From Chimonanthus salicifolius (lineage: Eukaryota > Streptophyta > Magnoliopsida > Laurales > Calycanthaceae), in NCBI GenBank assembly GCA_013350335.1, contig CM023540.1, positions 19,101,828 to 19,165,827 of the forward strand: a stretch of 64,000 bases of DNA, given 5' to 3'. The notes under the pieces are model-generated. The model made no database searches. It was given only the letters and a program-made list of their open reading frames with translations, and was not told the origin of the DNA. A program made the translations under genes and the position numbers. Shown here piece after piece: positions 11,317 through 25,300 of the stretch (its first letter is position 1; every line of letters begins with the position of its first letter).

Positions 11317-12425
11317 TTAGATATTTATTTCCTATATTTTCCATTTTTTACTTTGGATGGATTTGAATTATATTTTAGGCTATCTAATAATTTCTTCATG
11401 TTTTATTTAATTATCATTGTTGAATTTTAATTTTTTTATTGACAAAAATTGAATATGTACTATTATTTTCTTTCTAAATTTTGTTTTAGTTGGTTTGAGT
11501 TAAATTCAAACTTGAATTGAATTTATATATATTTTTCAAATTCTCAAATTATCTTTGAGCGAGTTAGGATTAAAATCAATATAAACAAATTTCTTGTTGT
11601 TTAGGTTAGTTCTCATTTTAAATTCAATACTTATGAAATTTGAATTGTATTATAGATTTTTAAAATGGCAAAGAGATCAAAATTTACTAGCTAATAAAAT
11701 GTTACTTTATGAAGTAAATATAAATATTTCTTTTTCATTATGTAGTAGAGTATGTGGTTTTTATCTTTAATTTTATGTTTATTTTACTTGTAGTAGTTCT
11801 ATTTATATTTAAATAAAATTATCTTCCTACCAAAAAATGAGATAGCATTTTTCCTATTTATAATCTATATCTCTTTGCTTTTATATATAATATTTTTATT
11901 ATTTATATATATTAAAGTAATAGATTAATGTGACTATTTTGCTTCGTTCATTCATAAAAAAAAAATGATTTGCTAAGTAAAAAACTGAAAAAGATATTGA
12001 AAAATAGATAAAATAAAAATAATTTAAAGATTTTATTTAGTGAATCTGAAAGATTTGAGATGTTCTATAATATTATAATTATTGAAAATGGGCAAATTTG
12101 TGTAAAAAATAAGAAAAATGATTTTAAAATTGATTCGGTGTAATTAGATATACTTGGCCTAATTTTATTATATTATTATTTATTTAGAGAAAATTTCTAA
12201 AAAATAATTAACAATATCATGATTAAATTTAGTGAGTTTGAAAATTTGGCTTGTATATTTTTAATATTAGTATCTAAATATAAGAAATGTTGTTAAAAGA
12301 TTGTGGATTTAAGAAATCATTATCTACTATTATTTTTCTAATATTATTTGCACAAAGTGCATTTTTATCTTCAAATTCACTTCCTTGTTTTTTTTTTTTG
12401 GTATCTCAAATGAATTTTCTAGGTA
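11317..12425. other. Very AT-rich intergenic DNA
   Basis: No gene is visible. The sequence is mostly A/T-rich low-complexity DNA without recognisable element ends. Confidence 0.45.
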
Positions 12426-12570
12426 TCCCCACTCAGGATTTTAATATCGGACGATATTCGATATACATCGTTCGATATATATTGTCGGGGGTTTTAATTA
12501 ATATTTTTTTAACAGAGAGAGATTTTGCGGTTGATATATCGGCTGAATCCAAAATTTCAAACCTTGGTCC
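12426..12570. repeat. TATCGGC-rich palindromic repeat, copy B
   Basis: Contains ATATCGGACGATATTCGATA and GTTGATATATCGGCTGAATC, with a GGATTTTAATATC start and a CCAAAATTTCAAACC end. Same family as copy A. Confidence 0.65.
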
Positions 12571-12919
12571 TACCTAACTAATCCTTGAAATTTAAAAAAA
12601 AAATTATATACTTATATTGAAATTTTTATTTTTTCAGTAGATCGGGTTCAGTGCTGTCTTGTTGAAACTTTCAAGCGTAATCCATGAAAAAGTTCAAAAA
12701 AATATTAATTGAATAGGTATTTTGGATTTCATAAAACATTTGGTTCATTAAATAGGACAAATGCTCAATTAAAATTTTAAGTTAAGATCCAAAATTTAAT
12801 ATTTCGGGTCGGATTGACGGGTCAGGTCCCAATTTACGTGAACCGTGAATGACTGCTAATCGAACTCCCGAAACGAAGAGGCAGGCCATCACAGTTTGAA
12901 AGAGGGGAAAGACGAGAGA

Positions 12920-13315
12920 ATGGAAGAAGACACGCTATATCTGCAACTTCACAAGCTCACTTCTTGCTTTTCTCCGGCAGCAGCAACAGTGGAAAAATCC
13001 AACGACGTTACCAACTTAGAAGGCGTCCTGCAAACTCTATGGCAGACGAGAAAGACGGGGCTCAGAACCCACCAGAAATCCTACATCCAATCCCTTCTCA
13101 ATCTTCCTTCCCCTCACGAACTCGACCCGGTATCAACCGTTTCGTTCTTGTCATTTCCCCCCCAATTTATTCAAATTGGTTGGTTTTCATTTGAACAATC
13201 TTCTATTTCAATTCCACCTTTATTTTTCATATCCCATTTGTTATTATTCAAGAACGGTAGTTTTTGTAATCTCCAGAGTTTTGTGAATCTACTAAGCTCT
13301 GCTGAAACTTGGGTT

Positions 13316-13346
<31 letters not shown>

Positions 13347-16300
13347 GCGGCGGGGAGGGATGGGGGGTGGTGTTTTTTTTTTTTTGGGTGATCAACATTG
13401 GCCATTTGGTGGGCAAGGTGCTTAATGGGCTGTAAATGTCTCTGTTGTTCGGCTATCCTAGCCGTTCAGTTGGGTCTCATTGAATTATACCAGTGGTTGT
13501 AAGTCGTAATTGCTCATGTTCATTGGATGGAAAATGTGATTGAGGCGATCAGATCAATCAATTATGTTATTGGAAGATGCCCACCTGGGTTGTTATCCTT
13601 GGATTGGCAAGAATTATTTGAATTTTATTTAAAAATGATGTATTGAGCTTTGATTGATTGCTGCACCTCTTTGCTGTTGGGTCTTTGTAGTCAACTCATG
13701 CATGGTGGTCATAATCATTTAGATTGGGAGAATATCATTTCATACCAGTTTACAGAACATGGATATTGTTATTCTTTGTTTTGGTAGAATTATGATGCAG
13801 TTTGCAGGAGATGCTTCTTATTGTTTTGCAGTAAACGCTTGAGTTTGTTGAAGCAGCAGGTGAACTGTAGCCTGGATTGGCGCTCCACCAAAATTACCTG
13901 GAACACAGTTGTGGATTGACTTCCAGCCACTAGCTGTATTGATTGGATGTCTTCACATCCATTCATTTGATTGACCTGTTTTTCTTGCTCAGTGCTGCCA
14001 TTTCTACATGATTAATAGATAATATGGAAGTCTCAATGGGTCTCTTATTGATAACATAGTGGTCACATTTGCAAACTTAGCATCATTTAGGAAGGAGTTT
14101 TACCATTTCAATTTGGATGGATTTTTACAAGCTATGAAATGGGGAAACATATGCAAGAGGATAGATGCAGGGAAAGTGGGATAATTGGCTTTCCTGTCAG
14201 GGATCGTTATATTTAAAGTTCTACGCTGATGGGGCAGCAAGAGGCAAATGTGGTGCAAGGATTTTTTTTTGATGGAGGGAAAGGCAATGGTTGTGTCTGT
14301 GGTCTGGTTTGAATCAAGGAGTCCAAAGAAGCTGAAGTTCTACTGTTCTTTAAGATGTTTAAGTGAATACACTATAGTCAAATATCATTGAAGGGGATTG
14401 TAGGAGTTCTTGCATGGGCAACCTGTTGTCAAAAGGAAGCATGGGATATTACTTACATTCTAGATGAGATTAGATATATCAGTGGAGTCCCAGTTGACAT
14501 CCTTGACTCACATTTCAATAGAACCTATTGGGAACTGGACATGCCTATCAAACAAGGGTTTGGGGGAGTTGTTGAATTTAGGGTTTTCTACTCCATAGTT
14601 CACATTATGCAATTTTCTTTTAATATTATAGTGCTACCTTCTTCTTCTTCTTTTTTAAAAAAATATTGTTAGATCATTGTTGATAAAAAAGGGAAAAAAG
14701 TGGATCCTTGCAAACTTTTACCCCAATGAAACTTTTATGTCTCATAAAAGAGAGAAGAGAGACCCTATCTGTGATCAGTTCAGATATGACTATCGGGCCA
14801 CATGCACATATTTGAATTTTGAGCATAAATAACTTAACCTCAATTCTTTTCTGATCTTAGGCATCCCTGAAGCTATGTATTACATCCTTATTGAGGTAAA
14901 TAATATCTGAGTTCCTGGTAATGCAGGTTTTGGCATGCCTCCGCTCACTCATCAGAAAGTCTGTGCATGAGAGCCTTGCTGGAGATGATATTCAGAAGCT
15001 GTTCCCCATTGATCTTCCTATTGAACTTCAAACTGTTCTTGTAATGTTTCTCCAGAAATATCAGAACCAGTGGCAAGATGAAGCGTCAAGAGACGAGGTG
15101 CTTCATATTTTTCAAATTTCTGTCACTTATCATGCTAAGATGGAAGTAAAAATGTAAAATGATTTAGTCTGTTTTGTTCCAACAGAAGGCTGTTTCTCTA
15201 GTCTCATTACTGTTTTAACCTGGTGGAGGCATGAAATCCCCGTTTCTGAAATAATCTAGTGTGTCTGAAATCGTGATTTACTGACCAAGGTGACTGCAAT
15301 TTTTAGAAATGCCAAACATGTCAAAATCATAGATCACTAGGAGCTGTTTCATTGGTTCGCCTTTTGGTTTAATACTGAAACAGACATTCTCGTTCCAACC
15401 CTGGTGATATGCCTCGTATGCCAATATGGTAAAGTCATTAGAAATCCAAGCTACACATCTGTACTTTCTAGATTCCCATGGACCACAATTTTACGTGCAT
15501 TCATCTGGTAGGCCCCACATTTATGTTGAATTGAGACTGTTAGTCAATACTCAATACTATTTAAGTGTTTCTCTCCATGTTTGAGTGGGTTGCCCTGATT
15601 TGGCGCCAGTGTCATTGGGTCCAAATTATGTATGGCTTTGTATTAAACATGTTTTACCTGTTTACTTAAGTTGCATGAGTACGGGTACTAGGTGTCGGAC
15701 ATGGTGACCCAAAAGAATTAGGACATACAGGCACGGCACTATATTTAAACAAAATTAAATCTAAGTTTATTTTAAATGAAAATAAGGTGTAAAAATAACA
15801 CTAATAGTAAATAATATAATAATTTTATTCTAAACATTTAGGTGACAAAAGTTTTAAGAGGGGAACGTAGTGTAATATTTTAGTCATATTATAAAACAAC
15901 GTTAAAAAGAACTAAAGTAGTCTATGGAGAATGGGAACGAGTGTGTACGAGTGTAGAACACAGTTGCGAGTATCTACAAGTGTCCACGTGGGTATGTCTC
16001 ACATTTTTGAAGTATCTATGCAATATGGCTTTTGTCACATCTGAATTATGAGACTGACTTCTGACCCCATAGCAGAGCCCTTTATAAAAATTGAGTACCA
16101 CAACTTTTGGTTTCTGGTAGTCTTTAATTTTCTTGGAAAAGCATCGTAAAGATCGAACATCAGATTGCTTACTGCTTGCTCTTATTTACCATGAAGAAAA
16201 ATGCAGCAGAAAGATGTCTTCATCATACACTTCACAAAAACCGTAAAGAACTTTAAGGGTGCATTTGGATGTACATTTATCCATGCTTGCTTGTTTTGGG

Positions 16301-19300
16301 TGGCATAAGAATTGGAAATAACTTCAGCTGGGGTTCTGTTTGTCCATCCAAAATTAACAATTCAATTACTGCTACTAAACTAACAATTAACTTTTTCACT
16401 GATGATTGCAATTTTTACATCTCAACAAACCTAGTTGAATAGTTAACTTCCCATTCTGCCAAATATCCAAGCCATTGGTGATTTCAAAATATCCAAAGAC
16501 ACCCTTAGCGCTCTAAAAGAATCTGAAGCGTCACTAGGTCATAAAATCCATCAGCCCTTTGGTCATTTTTTCTTTTCTTATTGTTCAGTTTATAATATGA
16601 TGCTGTTCTTGTTACATCCTTTTCAGTCTCCATGGAAAAAGACGAGGATTTCATATCAGGTCAAAGTCAGTGCTCCCACTGCTCAAGTACCTCTTGCAGT
16701 TTCAGAAACATCCTCAACAATTTGGCCTCGACAATGTGATGCTACCTGTCATTTTAGCCGCAATGATGGTGGTGCTCCAATGCCAAACATTGCTGTTCCA
16801 AATCTGCCGCACATGGCCCCAGTTTCTGTTCAGCAAGATGATGGCCCAGCTGATAATCTGGTACGATAGAAAATGGCATATTTCTTTTTCATGAAATTAT
16901 GAAATATCACTACAATTTTCTCATGTTACCAACCTTGGCTTAAGGTACTTCAAAATTTATATTGGATCTGTTCTACTATTCTAGGGTAACTGTCAGAGCT
17001 GGAGTTCCATGTTTCAGAGTATACTGGACATTGTATTGTTGGGGAAGCAGAAAATGCTGTAAAACATACTTGGACCTATCCTATAAAATGTGAGTGCTGG
17101 CATTCTATGATGCCTGGACATTATTTGGATATTGTAGGGACACACCATGGATATATCAAGGACAAAGATTCTACATATGAAAAGAAAGTATGGACACGAC
17201 ACAATTCAGAAACATTGCCTGCTCTGACGCTCTGGGTATTATAGCTAGCAATACATGCTTATTTTTCCAGGCTTGAATATGAGGCACAAGCCTTGCCGAT
17301 GGTATGTGCTAGGCCAAACGGCCTGATGGGTTAGCCCTGAGGAAAACATGTTTCACAGTGAGTTGTAGGCCTTGTCTGGGTCAAATGACATGTAACACAG
17401 GTTAAATCTCAAGGTTGTCAAAATTGAATCGTATCGTGAATCGGTCTAGGGGTGTGAACCGTGAATCGTAAATCGTAGAATCAGTAAAATTCATAACAGT
17501 TTTGTTCAATTTCTCATAATATGTAAGTAAATATATAGTCAAGGCCATATCCATTTATCATCCAAAGGAAATAATCAACCACAAAAGGACAAAAAAATAA
17601 TAATATGAGATTTAAATATAAATACAATATTATGTAAATAATACAATATTACATAATACATAATAGTAAAATACAGACACAGTAAAATGATTACATTACA
17701 GTATACAGTTTTATATAATACAATCATTTTAATCATTTATGTAAATAATATAATATTATATAATAGTAAATGACCTGAGGAATAAATACAGTTATATAAC
17801 TGTATGGTGTAAATTGTAAAATGATTACATTACACTATTACAGTTATATAATATTGTATTATACTATTATATATAATATCAATTTTATATTATATTGTTT
17901 TGTAAAGCAAGAAAGGGTTTAGTGGCTTACTGTATACAATACTGTGTTATGCTATTATAGATATTATAAATTTTATATAATATTATTTTGTAAAGCAAGA
18001 AAGGGCTGTATGGTGTATGCTGTACACTGTACAGTCTTCGCCAGATTTAACTTAGGCAAAATGAAAGTAAAAAGGAAAGAAAAGACCGGTAACTTAAAGG
18101 GAATTCTTTATTAGTTTATTTCATTAAATATAATAGGTCTACCGATTATACATAGCCAAAACGAAAGTAAAAAAAGGGAGAAATGAAAAGAGAAATAAGA
18201 GAAAAAGTTAAGAGAGGTGGAAGAAAAAGAAAATAAGAAGTTCTGAGAGGAGGAAATTGGAGGAAGAAGAAGAAGAAGAAAGAAGAGGGAAGAAACGAAA
18301 AGAAGAAACAGAGAATAAGTTTCAAAAGGCGAAAAACAGAGGAAGAAGAAGAAGAGAAAGAATAGAAAAATGAAAAAAGGAGGAAGAAGAAGAAGAAGAA
18401 GAAGAGAAGAAAGGCAAATACAGACATACCTTGCACCTGCGAATGGGTTGCGAAGGAAAGTTTGGAAAAGCAACAGCAACGAGCAAGGAGAAGCAGCAGC
18501 AACGAGCAAGGAGAAGAAGGAGAAGCAGCAGCAAGGAGCACCCAGACAGAGAGGAGAGTTGAAGAGTTTTCGTTTCGTGTAGCTCAAGAGATGGAAGAGG
18601 CGGGTAGGTAAAGGTCTTTTCTTTCCTTCGGTTCGAATGTCGAAAGGATTTTAATATTTTAATATTTACATTTTTTTAAAAAAAAAACACAACGGCATTT
18701 CCTTCGTGTTTGCGAATCGTGCGATGCTGCGATTCGTGCGACTCAAATCGCACGATTCACGATTTTTGGAAAAAACGTATTTTTTTTATTTAATTTTGAT
18801 TTTATACCGATTCGAACCATAACATCTTCCGATTTGATACTCGTGAATCACAAGATTTCGACAACTTTGTACATATCCCACAGAGAGTGGTCCTTCATTG
18901 GAGTCACCAGGGATTGAACTCAAGACCTCAATCCTGAAGTCTTGAGTCACAACCACTAGGCTAATCTCTTGGTGTTAGATCAAAGCCTGATATGCCAGAC
19001 TTAATGAAAAGATGTTTTACTTCAGTTTTAGAGAGTTGTGGACCTTATGAGAGCCTAACCTGACATGAAAGAGTGCCTAAATCTTTTCAATGCTAAAAAA
19101 CTTCTGGGTTGAGACAAGATTGTTGAAGTGCTAAGTTGATTCTATTCAACCAGTTAAAGGACCAATTTTGCAACTTCATTGTCACAGGTGAATCATGGTT
19201 TCAAAATAAAAATTGATTCATATCTAGTTATTCTGACATTGATCTATATGCAATTTTCAAGAACTTCACGGAGTCTGGATTCTGGGAATAACTGGTTAGT

Positions 19301-22300
19301 TCAGTTTAACCAATTGGAAGGTTGATATTCAAGTTAAGCATGCAACCATTCATTCTCAGAAATTCAATCATACTCAGAATATCTTCTCTGAATGGAAGGA
19401 TTACTTGAACTAACGAAAATCACCTTCCAATTGTGCAACAAATTCTAATCCATACTCAATAGTGAGTAGGGGACTCTTGAAATTCCCTAAGCTATTATTC
19501 TTTTTGCTTATTCCATTTTTTGTAAACACTGTTTCCAGCAGAATAAGGCTATATTTGGATCCAACCCTTGTCATTCATTCTGCACAAATACGGAAAATTC
19601 ACGTTTCAGTTTTGATTTATGTATCCTCTGATGCAACCCAAACACAAATTAGAACTGTTAAACTTTTTTTTGGTCACAGTAACCAGTTCATTTGCAATTT
19701 AGATCGACCATTTACTATGTTTGCCAGAGAAATATTCAAATAAGTTACAGTAACTACTATTCTTAATGTAGGGAAACCTACCTCGTCTCAAGTCAATGAC
19801 ATGGACCATGCAGAATCAGAACTCAACACGAGCCAATAGAGTGGCTGTCATTAATCTTAAGGTATGTAATTGTAGCCTTCAAAATTGAAAACACACCATA
19901 TATGCGTTCATAGTGATGTTTATGCTCTCTTCAATGTTAGAGCTTTGTGTATGTGCTATTACGATTACAAATAGAAGATTGTGTTCATTCTCAAACTAAA
20001 ACGACTGCAGTAAGTATTTTGGAGTGGGATTTTGGGGATGGGGGGAAGAATTCATGCTATGTTTGCAACAGGACTTGGACTCTGCTTTTCAGATTGTTCA
20101 TCCTCCTTTTCATGGAATGATATTGTCAGTTGCAGGTGCTAACTGGTGTGGGGGTATCTTTTACTACCCTTCCATTTTGGCATGCTTAACGGTTTTACCT
20201 TATATTTTTCCTACTTTAACTTTTTCCTTTTTAAATTTTTTTTTTTATGAAGGGATTTTTGTCAGTTTGGGCCTTTGGGGTGCTAAGTGGTTGCTAGGTG
20301 CAACTCTAGAGTATGATTAACCTATGACTCTTCCTCTTTTTTTTTTTTGAGAAGATGAATCTTGATCTTCATTTATTTGCATGTTCATATGTATTTCTCC
20401 ATCATATTGCTATCCAAGTAACTCTATCCATGAGTTTAGTATAATGCATTGCTTCATTCTCTTAAGTCTCTGGTCCAGGATAACAGATAGAATCTAACCA
20501 CCAGAAGTTCACCCATATGGTCTCGCTTCCGCCACTAGTGGCCAAGAATTTTGCTGGATATCCTGGTCTGAGAAGTATGTTAACCTTTCACCTCTGGTAC
20601 TTCAGGGCTTTGTTTAGATAAGAACTGAATAGTGGGGTTTTCTAGAGAGCTGGAAAGTTCTTGCTGGTTGAGAACTTGGAAGTGGCTGCTCTCCTGCTTA
20701 TCAATTTCTCATATTTTGTAGAAACTGGAAAATGATTAGTAGTAGAACTTGGATTTGAATGGAGAGGGAGCCAAAAGTGGGAGTCATCCAAACTTCTCTA
20801 CACTTCTGGAAAACTTGGCCACTTGGAGAATGTGACATCTCATAAATGTGGCATCTGAACAGAATAACTAGCAGTTCTCTAGGCAACTTAAAGTTCCCCA
20901 ACCCAGTCTCATCTGGACACAACCAGTAGATCCTCAAAGAAGGCAGTCAAGAGGGGAGATTAAGAATAAGAATGCACTATGATTTTGTTACATTTCTAGT
21001 GAGCTGTTTAGTGATTCATCATCACCATCATCTTCATCAAAGCCTTTTTTCATCTATCCTTTTCAAGTTCTATTTTTTTGTTCAACGCTATCAATAATCA
21101 TGTTTTCAAAAAAAAAAAAAAAATTCATGTTTTCTATCACCCCATGTTCTATGAAAACCTCTAGTTACAGGAACCTTCTACGGAAATGCCTCTTCCGGAT
21201 CCTCTGTCTTCCATTTCAGTGATACTGACACTTTCTGATAGAAAAATGCCTTTCCTTGCATCTGCATACAAAATCATTGCCACTACCACTCATTTTATGC
21301 AACTAGATATAAAAGGGGGACATCTCTTCCTCAATGCAAGAATTAGGGTGCAACCACCTTTTATAGTATCTTTACACTTATGTCCATCCATACAAAAGAT
21401 TACTAAGTTGATAAGAACATTCCAAAGACTCATAAAAAACAATTGAGAATTAGTTTTTCTATGTTTCTAATTTTGTTAGCGTCATCATTTGGTAATTAGC
21501 TAAGGTGATCAATTGCTTGGCATATGGCCGCTCTGCATTTGGTTGTGAATCCAAATTGCAGAATGTCTGGATACTTTGGCAAATGGATGGTTAGTTTTTC
21601 CCCTGTTCATTTTCCAAGCAGCTGATTAGGAATCACATTATTATTTTGGATATAGGCACATGTCCCTTAAACTTCTTTTCATTCCAAAATCGTCATTGAT
21701 GATTGTCGTTTAAAATATTGGCTGAACCTAAGATGCCCGATATGGGACACAGAAGTGTGAAAGGTACACGTCACACACAATCATATATTATAAAGTCATC
21801 TTATTTAGTTTTATGTAATTTTAGAACTTTGATAAAAAGACAATTTATCATCTGATATTAAGCAATTCATAAATTCTTACATCTTTATATTAGTATAGAC
21901 ATGATTATTCTAGAATCATAAAAAAGTTAGCGCACATGACCTATGTGGGTCCAGATAGTGGACTACAATCACGAGTCTATCACAATTTGATAAGGACTAT
22001 TTCTACAAATATTCATATATTTAACTGAAATCATTTAATTGTGTCATTAGTCTGCTGTTGACTTGAAAATCTGGAAAAAACTCGGGCGAGTCAGTCTGAA
22101 GTGGACTTTGACTTGGTAGGATTTCAAGTTGAGCGAGTCAATGAGTTTTTCTGAGTCGAGTAAAAAAACTTCCCCGAGTTACTCGACTCGATAGAATTTT
22201 GAGTTGAGTTTGAGTTTTAGGTTTTTAAACCATGCATGGAACGATGTGTGCTGTTATAGGATGGAAGCTAGGCAGGAATGGCTATGGTATGACCTAACTT

Positions 22301-25300
22301 GACCCCAAGCCTGACCCAATATATGGGAGTTTGAGCCCAAGCCCAGTTGTGGAGAGAGTTTTTAACATGCTTTATGCATGGGAAACTATAACAAAGTAAT
22401 TATAGAATCTCTGCCAAACAATTATCATAAGCCTCAAGCTTGATGCATTTCTAGTTCATTTTTCAAAGAATAATCTTGTTGAAAATATAGTTCATATTTT
22501 AATGTAACCAAAGTCTAGTATTGACTTGTTCTTTAGCACCGTTTGCTTTTTGTATATTGTTGTCCTTAAGTAGTTTTACACAATAACTGTGTGCTCCTTA
22601 CAAATTAAAAAAACAAAACCCTTATGTGGAAGATCGTTGAGGATGATTTTATTGTTAATATATATGCACAAAGACTCATGCTCACCACTGTCTTTAGATT
22701 CTTTCACAATTTTTAACAATTTAAAATTGACTTGACTAGCTATCCTTATTTTTTTAAAGGACTTAACTAGCTGAAATAATGTCTGAAATTATGTAGTAAG
22801 AGAACTGATACACAAATAAGAGGGAAAAAACCTTTTTCAACTGTTTGGAAAATTTGGAATTTTTTTTTTTTCATTTTCTTGGTAAACAATAAAACTGCAT
22901 GATACATATTTGCCCATACAAGTGGTATTGTTTCAGTATTTTGCCCGCCAGACTAAAACTGTCATGTAGAAGATCATTGAGGATAATTTGTTTCCCCAAA
23001 GAAACTAGATCTAAAATCATTGACTTCTCCACATGCTTTCAAGACCTAAACCATTTGTATTTGCTCAATACTAGTTTTCTTCATTATCTTAAAATATATT
23101 TTCACCATTATCTGTAGATTCTTTTACAGTATTTACAATTCAATAAAAATTGGACTTAACAGGCTGAGATAATATTTGTAGTTGTGTAGTATGAGATCTG
23201 ATACACTGCTAAAAAAGAAAATAAAAAACTTTTTCCAAATTTGTCTTTATTTTTTGGGCTTGCAATAGATGTTTGTGATGTCATCACCCATACAAATTGT
23301 ATTTTTGTGTTTTTGGCTAGCAATAGAAGTATGTGATACCTTTCGGGAAAAAGAAGTATGTGATACCACACAAGTTGTATTTTTGTTTGTGCTGGAGTTT
23401 GGGGGGTGTTGTTGAGACATTGGAACTGATATTTAGACCATTATTGATGGTGAACACTGAAGTGATTCAGGCATAGAAGACAACTGGAATTTGGGTTGCA
23501 TCCAAGAGTACTGTTAGCCATTGATTTGACTACAAAGGATTATTTTTTCTTAATTTTTTCCCTTAATTGGGTGAGACACTAGAACTTATATTTAGACTCT
23601 TATTGATGGTAAATCCCTTGTTGATGGTAAATGCTTAAATTTGGTTCAGAAATACAGGACCATTGCACTTTGGATTGAATAAAAAAATACTCTTATCCAT
23701 AGATTTAACTGTACCAGCTTCTTTTTCGTACTCTTTCCAACAAATTTATTTATTTATCTTTTGATAGTTGCAAGATTATATGGAGAACCCTTCGAGAGAA
23801 ACAGAAGTGAAGTTTCAACTTTCTAGAGACACATTAGAAGCCATGTTGAGATCAATGACCTACATCAGCGAGCAGCTCTCTACCAGTGTAAGGTCTTTTA
23901 CTCTTTTTAATTTATATTCTCTTTGTTCGATTAGCATCAATGGTAGATAAAGTGAACCTACTTAGTTTTGTTTGAATGGTTTTCCAAAGCCCTGTCGTTG
24001 AGAAACTCTTCATGTAATGGATCAGGCATATGGAAATCTATTGGCTCCTATCTCTATTCTCTTTAATGATTTCATTCATTGTTGAGTTGGGAATGGGCTC
24101 TCTATTTTCTTCTGGACAGACACTTGGATTGACAATTCTTCATTGAGCTGACAGTATCCTCTATTATATAATCTTTAGCTTATTACAAAGATTGCAAAGT
24201 GGCGGTTTATGACACTTGATCTAGTTAGACTTTATTTGGACTCCTCTTTTTTGAAGAAATTTGATAGAAGAGGAAGGGAATCAGTCTCTGTCACTACTTT
24301 CGCTTTTCCAGGGTGTTTATCTTCCAGCTAATGTAGAAGACTATAGAACCGATAACCTGATAGCTTTGGCATTTTCTCGGTTAATATATATATTTTATTA
24401 AAGAGAGTCTCTACTGGGATTCCTCCTGCACTCAATCCTGCCTTTTGGAATATCAGGCTCCTCTGGAAATTTTCTCTTTCATTTAGACAACTAGGTTGGA
24501 TAAGATCTTGACCATTGATCATGTACAAAATTGAAACCACATTCTGGTGAATACATATTACGTTCTCTGGGAGGCAAAATCGGCCGACCACCTTTTTATA
24601 AATTGGATTCTCTAGATAGATTTAGAATTTTTCCTCAAGCTTTTTTTGATTCAATTGGATTATGCTGCTTAAAACTCTTAAGAGTTTATTAATACGAGGG
24701 TTATGGCTTTGGTAGTTCCAAGAATTGCTTTGGAGGTTGACTTTATTGCTGTTTTGAGGTTAAGGAACGTAATAATCGAGCATATAATAATACATCTACT
24801 TCAGCTTTCAGGGAAACATCTCTAGCTAAAATCTCAGTTATTTCCTGGTTCTCTATGATGATGATTTCTCGGGCCTGAATAGATCAGGCTTTCATCATGA
24901 TTGGTCTTCATGTTTGTTACAGTCCAACTCTCTAAAGATCTCTCATTGGGTTCCTCTCCCGTCAAGTTTGGGGAAGGAACCTTTGATGGCCGCGTTGTCA
25001 GTGATTCTCATCGAGGAGGAATTGGAGGAACCATTAAGGATACTTCTTCCACAACATTAGCTTACTTGTCTAAGCCTAGCTTGGGTAACGACACCAATGA
25101 GATTAAGTCAAAACTTTACTTAGGGGCTACAAACTAATTGCTTCACTGGTTTTTTCTCATGCCATGATTGAAGGAGACTAAGGGCATGTTTGTGCACAAC
25201 TTTTTTCTATGGAAATTAATTTTCTCGTTGATTTCTATTTCCACCTGTTCTATTAAGTCAAAGGCATTAACAAAATTGTTAGAGTTTTTTTAATCATCGT

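Noticed and set aside
13171..13435. Overlapping frames with poly-Gly (plus) and poly-Pro (minus)
   Set aside because: Produced entirely by the 30-G run in intron 1; no protein-like sequence on either side.
14388..14672. 94-residue frame in intron 1
   Set aside because: No domain, no fit to the COMM-protein reading, and bounded by ordinary intron sequence.
18111..18587. Several minus-strand Ser/Leu/Phe-rich frames
   Set aside because: Translation of a GA-rich purine tract inside a transposon; composition is low-complexity and frames overlap in all phases.
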